A stretch of DNA of 44,833 bases from assembly GCA_016278325.1 (NCBI GenBank), contig JADQCB010000042.1, forward strand, positions 1 to 44,833, written 5' to 3'. Below are positions 9,207 to 16,600 of this stretch, piece after piece. Position 1 is the first letter of the stretch. Each line of letters starts with the position of its first letter. The translations under genes and the position numbers were made by a program. The notes below the pieces were generated by a model. That model saw only the letters and a list, made by a program, of their open reading frames with translations, did not search any database and was not told the DNA's origin. This stretch comes from Actibacterium sp. Its GTDB lineage: Bacteria; Pseudomonadota; Alphaproteobacteria; Rhodobacterales; Rhodobacteraceae.

Positions 9207-9695
9207 CTACCACGCCAGCACGAGAAGCCCCAGGACCAGCGGCACCGGCAGCGACGCGGCCGAGCGGATCAGCAGGAAATGCCGGCCCATCAGCGGCAGT
9301 TCATAGGCGATGGCGCGGTTCAGGTTCATCACCGACCAGGCGGTGATGAATGCCATCAGCGGTGCCCAGGCCGCCCCGGCCTTCAGCGCGGCCGCGCCGA
9401 TGGCGAAGGCAATGAACGGACCGCCGGGCGTTGCCATCCCGACCGCCGTGGCCAGAACGACGCCGCCCAGCCCGGCGCTTTCGCCGAACCAGTGCTCGAT
9501 TCGATCGACCGGCAGCAGTTCGGCCATGAAGCCGGCGCCGACGAGGCCGACGAAGACCCGCGGGATCAGGAAGGTCACGGTGGCGCGGCTGCGCGTCAGC
9601 ACGTCATCGAGATGTTCGGGCGCGTGGCGCCTCAGGCGTCGCAGAACCAACAGGGCCAGCGCCCATAACAGGATCGTGCCGATCAGGATGTTCAT
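9207..9695 (-). CDS. permease half-protein B (integral membrane, function unknown)
   Basis: A 162-residue membrane protein with about four or five hydrophobic segments. Its core has a pattern shared with the upstream gene product: a PGGP turn (GMATPGGPFIAFAIG), then W-x-x-x-NLNR-x-x-x-x-ELP, and a C-terminal SLPVP-x-x-LG helix. The two short proteins therefore look like homologous halves of one inverted-repeat permease, in the general style of DUF318/YraQ-type permeases, though the Cys motif of ArsP/YraQ proteins is absent. Its ATG overlaps the stop of the upstream half (ATGA). Substrate unknown. It is followed by 105 bases without a recognisable feature before rpe. Confidence 0.65.
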   Translation of the reverse strand: MNILIGTILLWALALLVLRRLRRHAPEHLDDVLTRSRATVTFLIPRVFVGLVGAGFMAELLPVDRIEHWFGESAGLGGVVLATAVGMATPGGPFIAFAIGAAALKAGAAWAPLMAFITAWSVMNLNRAIAYELPLMGRHFLLIRSAASLPVPLVLGLLVLAW

Positions 9696-10246
9696 GGAAG
9701 GCGGATCTCCCGGCGGAAGCGGCGCACGATCCAGCCCAGGAAAACCGGAACCGGCAGCGACAGCGCCACCCGCAGCGCCACGAATTCCGGTGGCAGGAAG
9801 GACAGCTCCCAGATCAGCGTGCGGTTCAGGCCGATCAGCACCCAGCCCGAGACCAGCGCCACGCCGGCGCCGAGGTCGGCCCCCGCGGCCATCAGGCCGA
9901 TGGTCAACGGGTAGGTGACCGAAGGCCCGCCGGGAATGATCGCCCCGGCCAGGGTGGCGATTGCCAGCCCGCGCATTCCGCTGTCCGGGCCGATCAGCGC
10001 CTGCACCCGGTCACGCGACATCAGGAATGGCAGCGCCGAGGCGATCAGCACGCCGGCCACGATCTTGGGCAGCAGTTCCAGCGTGAACAGCGACTCGGCC
10101 AACAGGATCTCGCGGAATCGCCCGGCGCCCTCGCTCAGCCAGACGCCCGTGCCCGCGGCCACCGCGAGGGCGGTGATGAAGATCAGGCTTCCGTCGATCA
10201 TCCGGCGTGGCGTGGACGAGCCGGGGGGCGTGTCATGTCTCGGCAT
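9692..10246 (-). CDS. permease half-protein A (integral membrane, function unknown)
   Basis: A 184-residue membrane protein with about five hydrophobic segments and a core motif matching the next gene: GAIIPGGPSVTYPLTIGL, then W-VLIGLNR-x-x-x-WELS and ALSLPVPVFLGWI. The downstream half starts within its stop codon, so equimolar synthesis and heterodimer formation are likely (inference). The start is uncertain: ATG at 10246 gives the full length, while ATG at 10201 (MIDGSLIF) begins directly before the first membrane segment; neither has a strong Shine-Dalgarno. It is divergent from the cobalamin-riboswitch operon, which raises but does not prove a link to cobalt or corrinoid transport. Confidence 0.6.
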   Translation of the reverse strand: MPRHDTPPGSSTPRRMIDGSLIFITALAVAAGTGVWLSEGAGRFREILLAESLFTLELLPKIVAGVLIASALPFLMSRDRVQALIGPDSGMRGLAIATLAGAIIPGGPSVTYPLTIGLMAAGADLGAGVALVSGWVLIGLNRTLIWELSFLPPEFVALRVALSLPVPVFLGWIVRRFRREIRLP

Positions 10247-10328
10247 GGCGCAGGTTTCGCATGGCCCGCTGCGGGCTGCAAACCCGATATGCTTCGCCTT
10301 CGCTCCCCGGAACGGCGTTTTTTGGCAT

Positions 10329-10356
10329 TTGACTTCACCGCATCATGCGCTAAGCA
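10329..10356 (+). promoter_or_regulatory. candidate promoter of the B12-uptake operon
   Basis: TTGACT (10329-10334), a 16-base spacer and TAAGCA (10351-10356) would place the transcription start near 10363, just before the first conserved base of the cobalamin riboswitch. The -35 is good, the -10 weak. The support comes mainly from position. Confidence 0.4.
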
Positions 10357-10365
10357 CGGGGCACT

Positions 10366-10541
10366 TCGGTTCCGCGCTTCACGGCGTGGATGAAAAGGGA
10401 ACGCGGTGCCGCCCGGCGACGGGCCATTCCGCGGCTGCCCCCGCAACTGTAGGCGGAGAGCGCGGCTGACGATGCCACTGGGGCCAGATGCCCCGGGAAG
10501 GCCAGCCAAGCGACGACCCGCAAGCCAGGAGACCTGCCGAG
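10366..10541 (+). ncRNA. cobalamin (vitamin B12) riboswitch
   Basis: The region has the conserved blocks of the cobalamin aptamer in the right order: CGGTTCC near 10368, GATGAAAAGGGAACGCGGTG (10389-10408), GGCTGCCCCCGCAACTGTA (10433-10451), the GCCACTGG segment near 10474, GGGAAGGCC near 10496, and the B12-box-like GACCCGCAAGCCAGGAGACC (10515-10534). Adenosylcobalamin binding should reduce expression of the downstream btu operon. Between the aptamer and btuB (10542-10696) there is a perfect palindrome CCGGGGCGCGCCCCGG (10659-10674), nine bases before the purine-rich ribosome site. It is a candidate for the expression platform, acting by hindering translation or by termination without a T-run. 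Confidence 0.95.
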
Positions 10542-10696
10542 GTGATCACCCTTTCCCATGCGCGGGGCGCGCATCGGAGGCGGACCTTCCGCAGAGGTGA
10601 CGACATACCATCGTCTGCGGTCGGCCCATGCCTGTCGCGGACAATCGTCAATCCGCAGCCGGGGCGCGCCCCGGTGCAGGCCGCGAGGGCAAGACA

Positions 10697-12535
10697 ATGA
10701 AGACAGCATCCACCGCCGCAACCGTATTCTTCGCAGGTTTGGTCCCGTTGACCGCCACGGCGCAGGACGTGATCGTGCTGGACGAGATCACGGCATCGGC
10801 GAATCTCGAAGACATCGCGCGGGCGCGTTCGGGCAGCTCGGTCACCGTGCTGACCGCCGACCAGATCCGGGCCAGCGGCGAAACCCGCGTGACCGACATC
10901 CTCGCACGGCTTCCCGGCGTCGACGTGACCACCACCGGGCCGATGGGCACCCGAACCGGCATCACCCTGCGCGGCGCCAGCCAGAACTATGTTTCGGTGC
11001 TGGTCGACGGGATCGAGGTCACCGACCCATCGATCACCCAGGTCGCCTTCGATTTCGGCACGCTGGCGGCCACCGATATCGGCCGGATCGAGGTGCTCAA
11101 GGGGTCGCAATCGGCGCTTTACGGCTCCGAAGCGATCGGCGGCGTGATCGACATCACCACAAGGCGGGCCAGCAAGCCGGGGACCGAGCATTCCGCGACC
11201 CTGGAATACGGAAGCCATGATACGCGGAAGGCAAGCTACGGCCTCGCCGCCATGGGAAAAAACCACGAGCTTGCCTTCACCCTGAGCCATCTGGCCACCG
11301 ACGGGTTCTCGGCCGCGGACGAGAATGCCGGAAACACCGAGGCGGACGGCTATCGTGCGAACCGGCTGTCCTTTTACGGTCATCACGACCTTGAGGGGGG
11401 CGCGCGGATCGGGGTTTCGGGCTTCGCCGAGACCAATTCGGGCGATTTCGACGAATCCGGTGGTGCGGGGGGCGACGGGGCGCCGCCCTATGACGAATAC
11501 AACGACAACCGCAGCCACGGCCTGCGCGGCTTTGCCGAGTTCTCGGCGGGCGGAATCGATCACGCGGTGAACCTGACCTGGTTCGATGCGCATCGGGTCA
11601 GCACCTATGAGGGGTTTCCGGCGATCTATGACGGCACCCGCGCCAAGATCGCCTATCAGGGCGGAACCGATATTGGCGTCGCATCGCGCCTGGTCTTCGG
11701 GGCCGACTGGACGCGCGAGACCGCGCAGGACAATTTCGGTTTCTCGGGCGACAATACCGTGGCCGGGCTGATCGGCGAATTCAGATGGTCCCCGTCGGCT
11801 GATTTCGACCTGACGGCATCCCTGCGCCATGACGAGCATTCGCAGTTCGGCGGCTACACCACCGGGCGGCTGGCCGCCGCCTATCGCCCGCGCAGCGATC
11901 TGACGATCCGCGGGTCGCTCGGCACCGGTTTCCGCGCGCCCTCGCTTTATGAGCTTTACAGCGGCTATGGCGACCCGAGCCTGACGCCCGAGACCAGCCT
12001 GTCGGCGGATCTGGGGGTCGAGAAGTCGTTCGGCGCAGCGGGATATCTGCGTCTGACCGTCTTCACGCTGGAAGTGGACGACCTGATCGATTTCGATTTC
12101 ACCGCCGCCGGATGCAGCATGGGGCCAGGCTGCTATGGCCAGGTGCCGGGTCTGTCCCGGCGCACCGGGCTGGAGCTGGAAGGCGGTTTCGCGCTGGGCG
12201 ATTCGGTGCGGATCGACGCGTCCTACACCTATACCGACAGCGCGACATCGGCCTCGTCGTCCTGGGGGGCGGTGCCGCGCCACGATTTCGGGCTGTCGGC
12301 CACGGCCGACCTGACCCCGGCCGTCGCGGCGACGCTGAGCGCACAATTCGCCGCCGACCGGCAGAACGGGTTGCCCGATTACGGCGTGGCCAATGCCACG
12401 CTGACCCGGGATTTCGGGGACGGGGCCGAGGGCTATCTTCGCGTCGAGAACCTGTTCGACGCGGAATACCAGACGGTCAAGGGCTATGGCACAACGGACA
12501 GGGCATTCCATGTCGGTCTTCGCAAGAGCTTCTAG
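10697..12535 (+). CDS. btuB: TonB-dependent vitamin B12 outer-membrane receptor
   Basis: The 612-residue protein should import cobalamin across the outer membrane. It has a signal peptide ending around TATAQD, a TonB-box-like VIVLDEITASA, a plug domain (SSVTVLTADQIRASGETRVTDILARLPGVDV ... GSQSALYGSEAIGGVIDITT, quoted here in parts as recognition points) and a 22-strand-type barrel ending in GLRKSF with the terminal Phe of outer-membrane proteins. The GTGFRAPSLYELY segment is typical of BtuB/FepA receptors. The ATG at 10697 is chosen over 10628 because the signal peptide begins there and GAGGG precedes it. The riboswitch directly upstream and the following btuF-C-D genes fix the substrate. The btuF frame begins inside its 3' end. 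Confidence 0.93.
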   Translation: MKTASTAATVFFAGLVPLTATAQDVIVLDEITASANLEDIARARSGSSVTVLTADQIRASGETRVTDILARLPGVDVTTTGPMGTRTGITLRGASQNYVSVLVDGIEVTDPSITQVAFDFGTLAATDIGRIEVLKGSQSALYGSEAIGGVIDITTRRASKPGTEHSATLEYGSHDTRKASYGLAAMGKNHELAFTLSHLATDGFSAADENAGNTEADGYRANRLSFYGHHDLEGGARIGVSGFAETNSGDFDESGGAGGDGAPPYDEYNDNRSHGLRGFAEFSAGGIDHAVNLTWFDAHRVSTYEGFPAIYDGTRAKIAYQGGTDIGVASRLVFGADWTRETAQDNFGFSGDNTVAGLIGEFRWSPSADFDLTASLRHDEHSQFGGYTTGRLAAAYRPRSDLTIRGSLGTGFRAPSLYELYSGYGDPSLTPETSLSADLGVEKSFGAAGYLRLTVFTLEVDDLIDFDFTAAGCSMGPGCYGQVPGLSRRTGLELEGGFALGDSVRIDASYTYTDSATSASSSWGAVPRHDFGLSATADLTPAVAATLSAQFAADRQNGLPDYGVANATLTRDFGDGAEGYLRVENLFDAEYQTVKGYGTTDRAFHVGLRKSF

Positions 12536-13367
12536 GCGGCTGGCCGGGCCGGGTGCCGCGCTCGGCCTCTGGCTGGGGGCGGTGCTGTCCGCCACGGCGG
12601 CGCCGGAGCGGGTTGTCTCGCTCAACCTGTGCACCGATCAGCTGGCAATGCTTTTGGCCGCGCCGGGGCAGCTCGTGTCGGTGTCCTTCCTGTCGCGAAA
12701 CCCGATGATCTCGGCGATGTCCGACCGGGCGCAGGGCTATCGCGTCAATCACGGTCGCGCCGAGGAGGTATTTTTGATGCGTCCTGACCTGGTGCTGGCG
12801 GGCAGTTATACCGCGCGCCCGGCGGTGCGGATGCTGCGACGGCTTGGCGTCAAGGTGGTCGAGTTCCCGCCGGAACGCAGTTTCACCGATATCCGCGCGC
12901 ATCTGCTGCGGATGGGCCGGCTGCTGGGGCAGCGGGAAAAGGCGGCGCGCATGGTGGCCGAATTCGACGCGCGGCTGGCCGATTTGCGGGTGACGCGCGG
13001 TCCGCGGCCCAGCGTCGCGCTTTACGGGCCCAACGGGTATACGACCGGCGCGGGCACCCTGGCCGACGATATCCTGGATGCCGCCGGGTTTGCCAATATC
13101 GCCGCCCGGGCGGGGGTGCCGGGCGGCGGCACCCTGCCGCTGGAGCGCCTGGTGATGCTGCGCCCCGACCTGGTCGTGACCGGGGCGCGCTATCCCGGCG
13201 CGTCGCAGGCCGAGGCGCTGCTGGATCACCCGGCGCTGACGGCCCTGCGCGCGAACCTGCCCGCGGCGCCTGATACCGGGCCCGAATGGGCCTGCGGCAC
13301 GCCGCATGTGCTGGACGCGGTCGCGGAAATGCGCGCGGCGCGCGATGCGCTGGAGGCGGGCAAATGA
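12510..13367 (+). CDS. btuF: periplasmic cobalamin-binding protein of ABC importer
   Basis: The 285-residue product begins with a signal peptide (Arg-rich start, hydrophobic core, ATAAPERVVS) and continues as a class III, helical-backbone metal receptor: ERVVSLNLCTDQLAMLLA, then MRPDLVLAGSYT, VVEFPPERSFTDI, and in the C-lobe MLRPDLVVTGARYPG. These are the usual features of BtuF/FecB-type binding proteins. It should hand B12 to the BtuCD importer. The start overlaps btuB by 26 bases; an in-frame ATG at 12486 would add eight residues, but the signal peptide is better formed from 12510. Fe-siderophore binding would be the alternative function, made unlikely by the riboswitch. Confidence 0.88.
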   Translation: MSVFARASRRLAGPGAALGLWLGAVLSATAAPERVVSLNLCTDQLAMLLAAPGQLVSVSFLSRNPMISAMSDRAQGYRVNHGRAEEVFLMRPDLVLAGSYTARPAVRMLRRLGVKVVEFPPERSFTDIRAHLLRMGRLLGQREKAARMVAEFDARLADLRVTRGPRPSVALYGPNGYTTGAGTLADDILDAAGFANIAARAGVPGGGTLPLERLVMLRPDLVVTGARYPGASQAEALLDHPALTALRANLPAAPDTGPEWACGTPHVLDAVAEMRAARDALEAGK

Positions 13368-13434
13368 GGCGAGGTTCGGGATTCGGCCGCCGCGCCCGGC
13401 CCGACGACGGGCGGGCCATGCGTTCGGGGCCCCC

Positions 13435-14430
13435 ATGCTGAATTTCCGCCTCTTGCTCGTTTTTCTGTCGGTGCTGGTTCTGGCGCTTTTCGCCGCGTCG
13501 CTGCTGATCGGGCCGGCCGGGTTGGGCGTGGGCACATCGCTCAGGGCACTGCTGGCCGGGCAGGGCGAGGCCGCGGTGCTGGTGATGCGCGAGATCCGCC
13601 TGCCGCGCGCCCTGCTGGGGCTCATGCTGGGCGCTTCGCTGGGGCTGTCGGGGGCGGCGATGCAGGGCTATCTGCGCAATCCGCTGGCCGAGCCGGGATT
13701 GATCGGCGTGTCCTCTTCGGCGGCGCTGGGCGCGGTGATCGCGTTGCAGAGCGGCCTGGCGGCGGCGGTCGCGCTGGCCCTGCCGTTGATGGCGCTGGCC
13801 GGCGCGGTGCTGTCGGTGCTGCTGCTGCTGGCGCTGGCCGGCGCGCGCGGCGCCTCCCTGACGCTGATCCTGGCCGGGATCGCGATCAGCGCCTTCGCGG
13901 GGGCGCTGACATCGCTGGTGCTGAACCTGTCGCCCAACCCCTATGCCGCCGCCGAGATCGTGTTCTGGATGCTGGGATCGCTGTCCGACCGGTCCTTTAC
14001 CCATGTCTGGCTGGCGCTGCCCTTCATGGCGCTGGGCTGGGCGCTGCTGGCGCCGCTGGGCCGGGGGCTGGATGCGCTGACCCTGGGCGAGGACGCTGCG
14101 GCCGCGCTGGGGATCCGCCTGTCCCGGCTGCGCCTGGCGCTTGTGCTGGGCACGGCATCCTGCGTCGGCGCGGGTGTCGCGGTGGCCGGTGCGGTGGGCT
14201 TCGTCGGGCTGGTGGTTCCGCATCTGTTGCGCCCGGCTGTCGGGGCGCGCCCCGGGCGGCTGTTGCCGGCCTCGGCGCTGGGCGGGGCCGCGATGCTTCT
14301 GGCCGCGGATATCGCCACCCGCCTTATCGCGCCCGAGCGCGACCTGAAGCTGGGTGTCGTCACGGCCCTGGTCGGCGCGCCGCTGTTCCTGCACCTCATT
14401 TACAAGACACGGAAGGACGGGGTGTGGTGA
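13435..14430 (+). CDS. btuC: FecCD-family permease of the B12 ABC importer
   Basis: A 331-residue membrane protein of the FecCD/BtuC family with about ten transmembrane segments. Recognisable stretches are REIRLPRALLGLMLGASLGL, GAAMQGYLRNPLAEPGLIGV, MLGSLSDRSF and AGAVGFVGLVVPHLLRP, the last containing the cytoplasmic coupling region that meets the ATPase. The ATG at 13435 is chosen because the 43 residues in front of it are Arg-rich, unlike a permease N-terminus, and overlap the end of btuF. It lies 67 bases after btuF, and its stop overlaps the GTG start of btuD. It should form the BtuC2D2 channel in the inner membrane. Confidence 0.92.
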   Translation: MLNFRLLLVFLSVLVLALFAASLLIGPAGLGVGTSLRALLAGQGEAAVLVMREIRLPRALLGLMLGASLGLSGAAMQGYLRNPLAEPGLIGVSSSAALGAVIALQSGLAAAVALALPLMALAGAVLSVLLLLALAGARGASLTLILAGIAISAFAGALTSLVLNLSPNPYAAAEIVFWMLGSLSDRSFTHVWLALPFMALGWALLAPLGRGLDALTLGEDAAAALGIRLSRLRLALVLGTASCVGAGVAVAGAVGFVGLVVPHLLRPAVGARPGRLLPASALGGAAMLLAADIATRLIAPERDLKLGVVTALVGAPLFLHLIYKTRKDGVW

Positions 14431-15185
14431 GGGTGCTGACGCTGAAAGATCTGACGGTGCGCCGCGGCGAATGCCCTGTGGTCGATCGGGTGTCGCTGTC
14501 GGTTGCGGCGGGCGAGTTCGTGGGCCTGATCGGACCGAACGGCGCGGGCAAGACCACGCTGATGCGTGCCGCCCTGGGGCTGTTGCCGGCGACGGGACAA
14601 AGCTCGCTCGCCGCGATGCCGGCGGCCGCGCGCGCCCACGCCGCCGCCTGGCTGCCGCAAACCCGGGAAGTGGCCTGGCCGGTTTCCGTCGAAACCCTGG
14701 TCGCGCTGGGGCGCACGCCGCACCTGCCGGCAACGGGGCGGATGCGCCCGGAAGACCGTGCTGCGGTCGAGGCGGCGCTGGCGCGGATGGTGTTGGGTGG
14801 CTTTCGCCACCGAAGTGCGGCACGGCTTTCGGGGGGGGAGCAGGCGCGGGTTCTGATCGCCCGCGCGCTGGCGCAACAGGCCCCGCTGCTGCTGGCGGAC
14901 GAACCGATCGCGGGGCTGGACCCGGCGCATCAGATCACCACGATGGAGGTCTTCGCCGGGCTCGCGGCCGAGGGGCACGCGGCGATCGTGTCGCTGCACG
15001 ATCTCGGGCTTGCAGCGCGCCATTGCACGCGGCTGATCCTGCTGGGCCAGGGACGGCTGGTCGCGGATGGCCGGCCCGGCGACGTTCTGACCCGGGCCAA
15101 TCTGGCCAATGTCTTCGGCGTGCGCGCCTTCTATGCCCGCACCGTGGACGGGCCGGTTTTCCAGCCGCTGGAGGTGGTGCGATGA
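14424..15185 (+). CDS. btuD: ATP-binding protein of the B12 ABC importer
   Basis: The 253-residue ABC ATPase has Walker A GPNGAGKTT (about residues 37-45), Q-loop LPQTREVAWP, signature LSGGEQARVLIARALAQ, Walker B LLLADEPIAGLDP and the H-loop His in SLHDLGLAARHC. It should energise BtuC. The start is one of two tandem GTG codons (14424, 14427) after GGAAGGACGG, overlapping the btuC stop. The stop TGA overlaps the ATG of a 14-codon mini-ORF that in turn overlaps the exbB start. The FecE-type ATPases for iron chelates are close relatives; the riboswitch context supports B12. Confidence 0.92.
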   Translation: MVRVLTLKDLTVRRGECPVVDRVSLSVAAGEFVGLIGPNGAGKTTLMRAALGLLPATGQSSLAAMPAAARAHAAAWLPQTREVAWPVSVETLVALGRTPHLPATGRMRPEDRAAVEAALARMVLGGFRHRSAARLSGGEQARVLIARALAQQAPLLLADEPIAGLDPAHQITTMEVFAGLAAEGHAAIVSLHDLGLAARHCTRLILLGQGRLVADGRPGDVLTRANLANVFGVRAFYARTVDGPVFQPLEVVR

Positions 15186-15226
15186 ACGATACCATGGCAC
15201 CGCGCGACACAAGGAGGATGGCATGA
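15182..15226 (+). CDS. 14-codon mini-ORF bridging btuD and exbB
   Basis: ATG at 15182 overlaps the btuD stop (ATGA), and the mini-ORF's own TGA at 15224 overlaps the exbB ATG at 15223 (again ATGA). The predicted peptide is MNDTMAPRDTRRMA. The exbB Shine-Dalgarno AAGGAGG lies inside it. It resembles no protein known to me; it may serve only as a translational relay, or be chance. A HemP-like role was considered but it is far too short. Confidence 0.3.
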   Translation: MNDTMAPRDTRRMA

Positions 15227-15837
15227 GCGAACTGGGCACATTCCTGGCCCGCGGCGGCCCGGCGATCTGGGTGATCGCGGCGCTTTCGGTGCTGACGCTG
15301 GCGCTGATCCTGTGGAAGGCCTGGCGCCTGCTGGCAATGGGCGCCTGGGCGGGGCGGCGCGCGGAAAGTGCGGTCGTGGCCTATCAGGCCGGCGACAGGC
15401 AGGGCGCCGAGGCGGCGGTGGCCACGCGCGCCGGGATACGCGCACGGCTGGTGCGCGCGGCGCTGGAGGCACTGGCGCGGCTGGACGACGCGGCGGCGCG
15501 CGAAGAGGTCGCGCGCGTCGCCAACGCCCTGCTGACCGAGGCGCGATCGGGCCTGCGCGCGCTGGAACTGATCGCGGCCATTGCGCCGCTTCTGGGGCTT
15601 CTGGGCACGGTGATGGGCATGATCGAGGCCTTCCAGGCATTGCAGGAGGCCGGCGCGCGCGCCGATCCCGCGGCGCTGGCCGGCGGCATATGGCAGGCGT
15701 TGCTGACCACCGCGGCGGGAATGGCCGTCGCGATCCCCGCGGCCATGGCGCTGAGCTGGTTCGAGGCGGTGATCGACGCCGCGCGGCACGACATGGAGGA
15801 TCTGGCGACGCGGCTATTCGTGGCGGAGCGGTGCTGA
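15223..15837 (+). CDS. exbB: ExbB/TolQ-family proton channel subunit
   Basis: The 204-residue inner-membrane protein has an N-terminal transmembrane helix (GPAIWVIAALSVLTLALILW), a cytoplasmic helical part, and two C-terminal helices with LELIAAIAPLLGLLGTVMGMIEAF and a second helix around AALLTTAAGMAVAIPAAMAL-like sequence, the MotA/TolQ/ExbB signature. With ExbD it uses the proton gradient to drive TonB. AAGGAGG precedes the ATG; the longer frame from 15109 is rejected. It follows btuD through the mini-ORF and overlaps the start of exbD1 (TGATG). Its place inside the riboswitch operon suggests that it energises BtuB specifically. Confidence 0.9.
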   Translation: MSELGTFLARGGPAIWVIAALSVLTLALILWKAWRLLAMGAWAGRRAESAVVAYQAGDRQGAEAAVATRAGIRARLVRAALEALARLDDAAAREEVARVANALLTEARSGLRALELIAAIAPLLGLLGTVMGMIEAFQALQEAGARADPAALAGGIWQALLTTAAGMAVAIPAAMALSWFEAVIDAARHDMEDLATRLFVAERC

Positions 15838-16217
15838 TGTTCGCCTTCGACGCGCCGCGCAGACCCCGCCGCCCCAGCCTGACGCCGATGATAGATGTCG
15901 TGTTCCTGCTGCTGGTGTTCTTCATGCTGGCCGCGCGCTTCGGCCATGAGGCCGGGCTCGACCTGGCCGTTTCCGGGGCGGGGGCGGGCGACTATTCGGG
16001 TCCGCCGCGCCTGGTGGATGTCGCGCCCGACGCGGTGCGCCTGAACGGGGTTGCGGTGGCGCAGGCGGAGCTTCCGGCGGCGCTGGCGCGGCTCAGCGCG
16101 ACGCCCTCGGACATGGTGGTGATCCGCCCGGGCGACGGGACCGACCTGCAACGGCTGGTGGACGTGATGACGGATCTGCGCGCGGCCGGGTTCACCGGCC
16201 TGGCCCTGGTGGAGTAG
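15837..16217 (+). CDS. exbD: ExbD-family protein 1, with transmembrane Asp
   Basis: The 126-residue protein has a short basic cytoplasmic start, one transmembrane helix beginning PSLTPMIDVVFLLLVFFML and a periplasmic domain of about 85 residues. Asp20 in PMIDVVF is the single charged residue in the membrane, equivalent to E. coli ExbD Asp25, which is needed for coupling proton flow to TonB. The ATG overlaps the exbB stop. It is followed after five bases by a second exbD-like gene in which this Asp is replaced. Length is a little below that of E. coli ExbD (141). Confidence 0.9.
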   Translation: MFAFDAPRRPRRPSLTPMIDVVFLLLVFFMLAARFGHEAGLDLAVSGAGAGDYSGPPRLVDVAPDAVRLNGVAVAQAELPAALARLSATPSDMVVIRPGDGTDLQRLVDVMTDLRAAGFTGLALVE

Positions 16218-16222
16218 CGGCG

Positions 16223-16600
16223 ATGCGGTTCGCGGAGCGCGGCACGGGCAGACGGCAGGGCGAGAATATCGTGCCGATGATCAACGTGGTGTTCCTGCTG
16301 TTGATCTTCTTTTTGATGACCGCATCCCTGGCGCCGCCCGCGCCCTTCGCGGTGGCCCCGCCGCGGGCCGGTGGCGCGCCGCTGGATACCGGCGACGTGC
16401 TGCTTGCCGGGGCCGATGGCCAGTTGGCCTATGGCACGGCGCGCGGCGATGCGGTGTTCCGGGCGCTGGCGGATCGTCGCGACACGGGGCTGCTGCTGCT
16501 GCGCGCCGATGCCGGGCTGGCCGGGCAGGCGCTGGCGACGTTGCTGCAACGGCTGGCGGCAGCCGGGCAGGATCGCGTGACGCTGGTGGTGACGCCATGA
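16223..16600 (+). CDS. ExbD-family protein 2, with Asn in place of the transmembrane Asp
   Basis: The 125-residue protein has the same layout as its upstream neighbour: a basic N-terminus, a helix beginning NIVPMINVVFLLLIFFLMTA, and a periplasmic domain. Residue 21 in PMINVVF is Asn (codon AAC) where ExbD has the essential Asp (GAT in the first copy). It therefore cannot bind a proton at that site and probably works, if at all, as a partner of ExbD1 in a mixed dimer. The frame is intact and overlaps tonB by four bases (ATGA), so it is not a decaying gene. The assignment to the ExbD family is firm; its role is inference. Confidence 0.87.
   Translation: MRFAERGTGRRQGENIVPMINVVFLLLIFFLMTASLAPPAPFAVAPPRAGGAPLDTGDVLLAGADGQLAYGTARGDAVFRALADRRDTGLLLLRADAGLAGQALATLLQRLAAAGQDRVTLVVTP

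Noticed and set aside
15182-15226. hemP-like haem uptake gene between the ABC ATPase and exbB
   Set aside because: Only 14 codons, no HemP motif, and the operon is under a cobalamin riboswitch.
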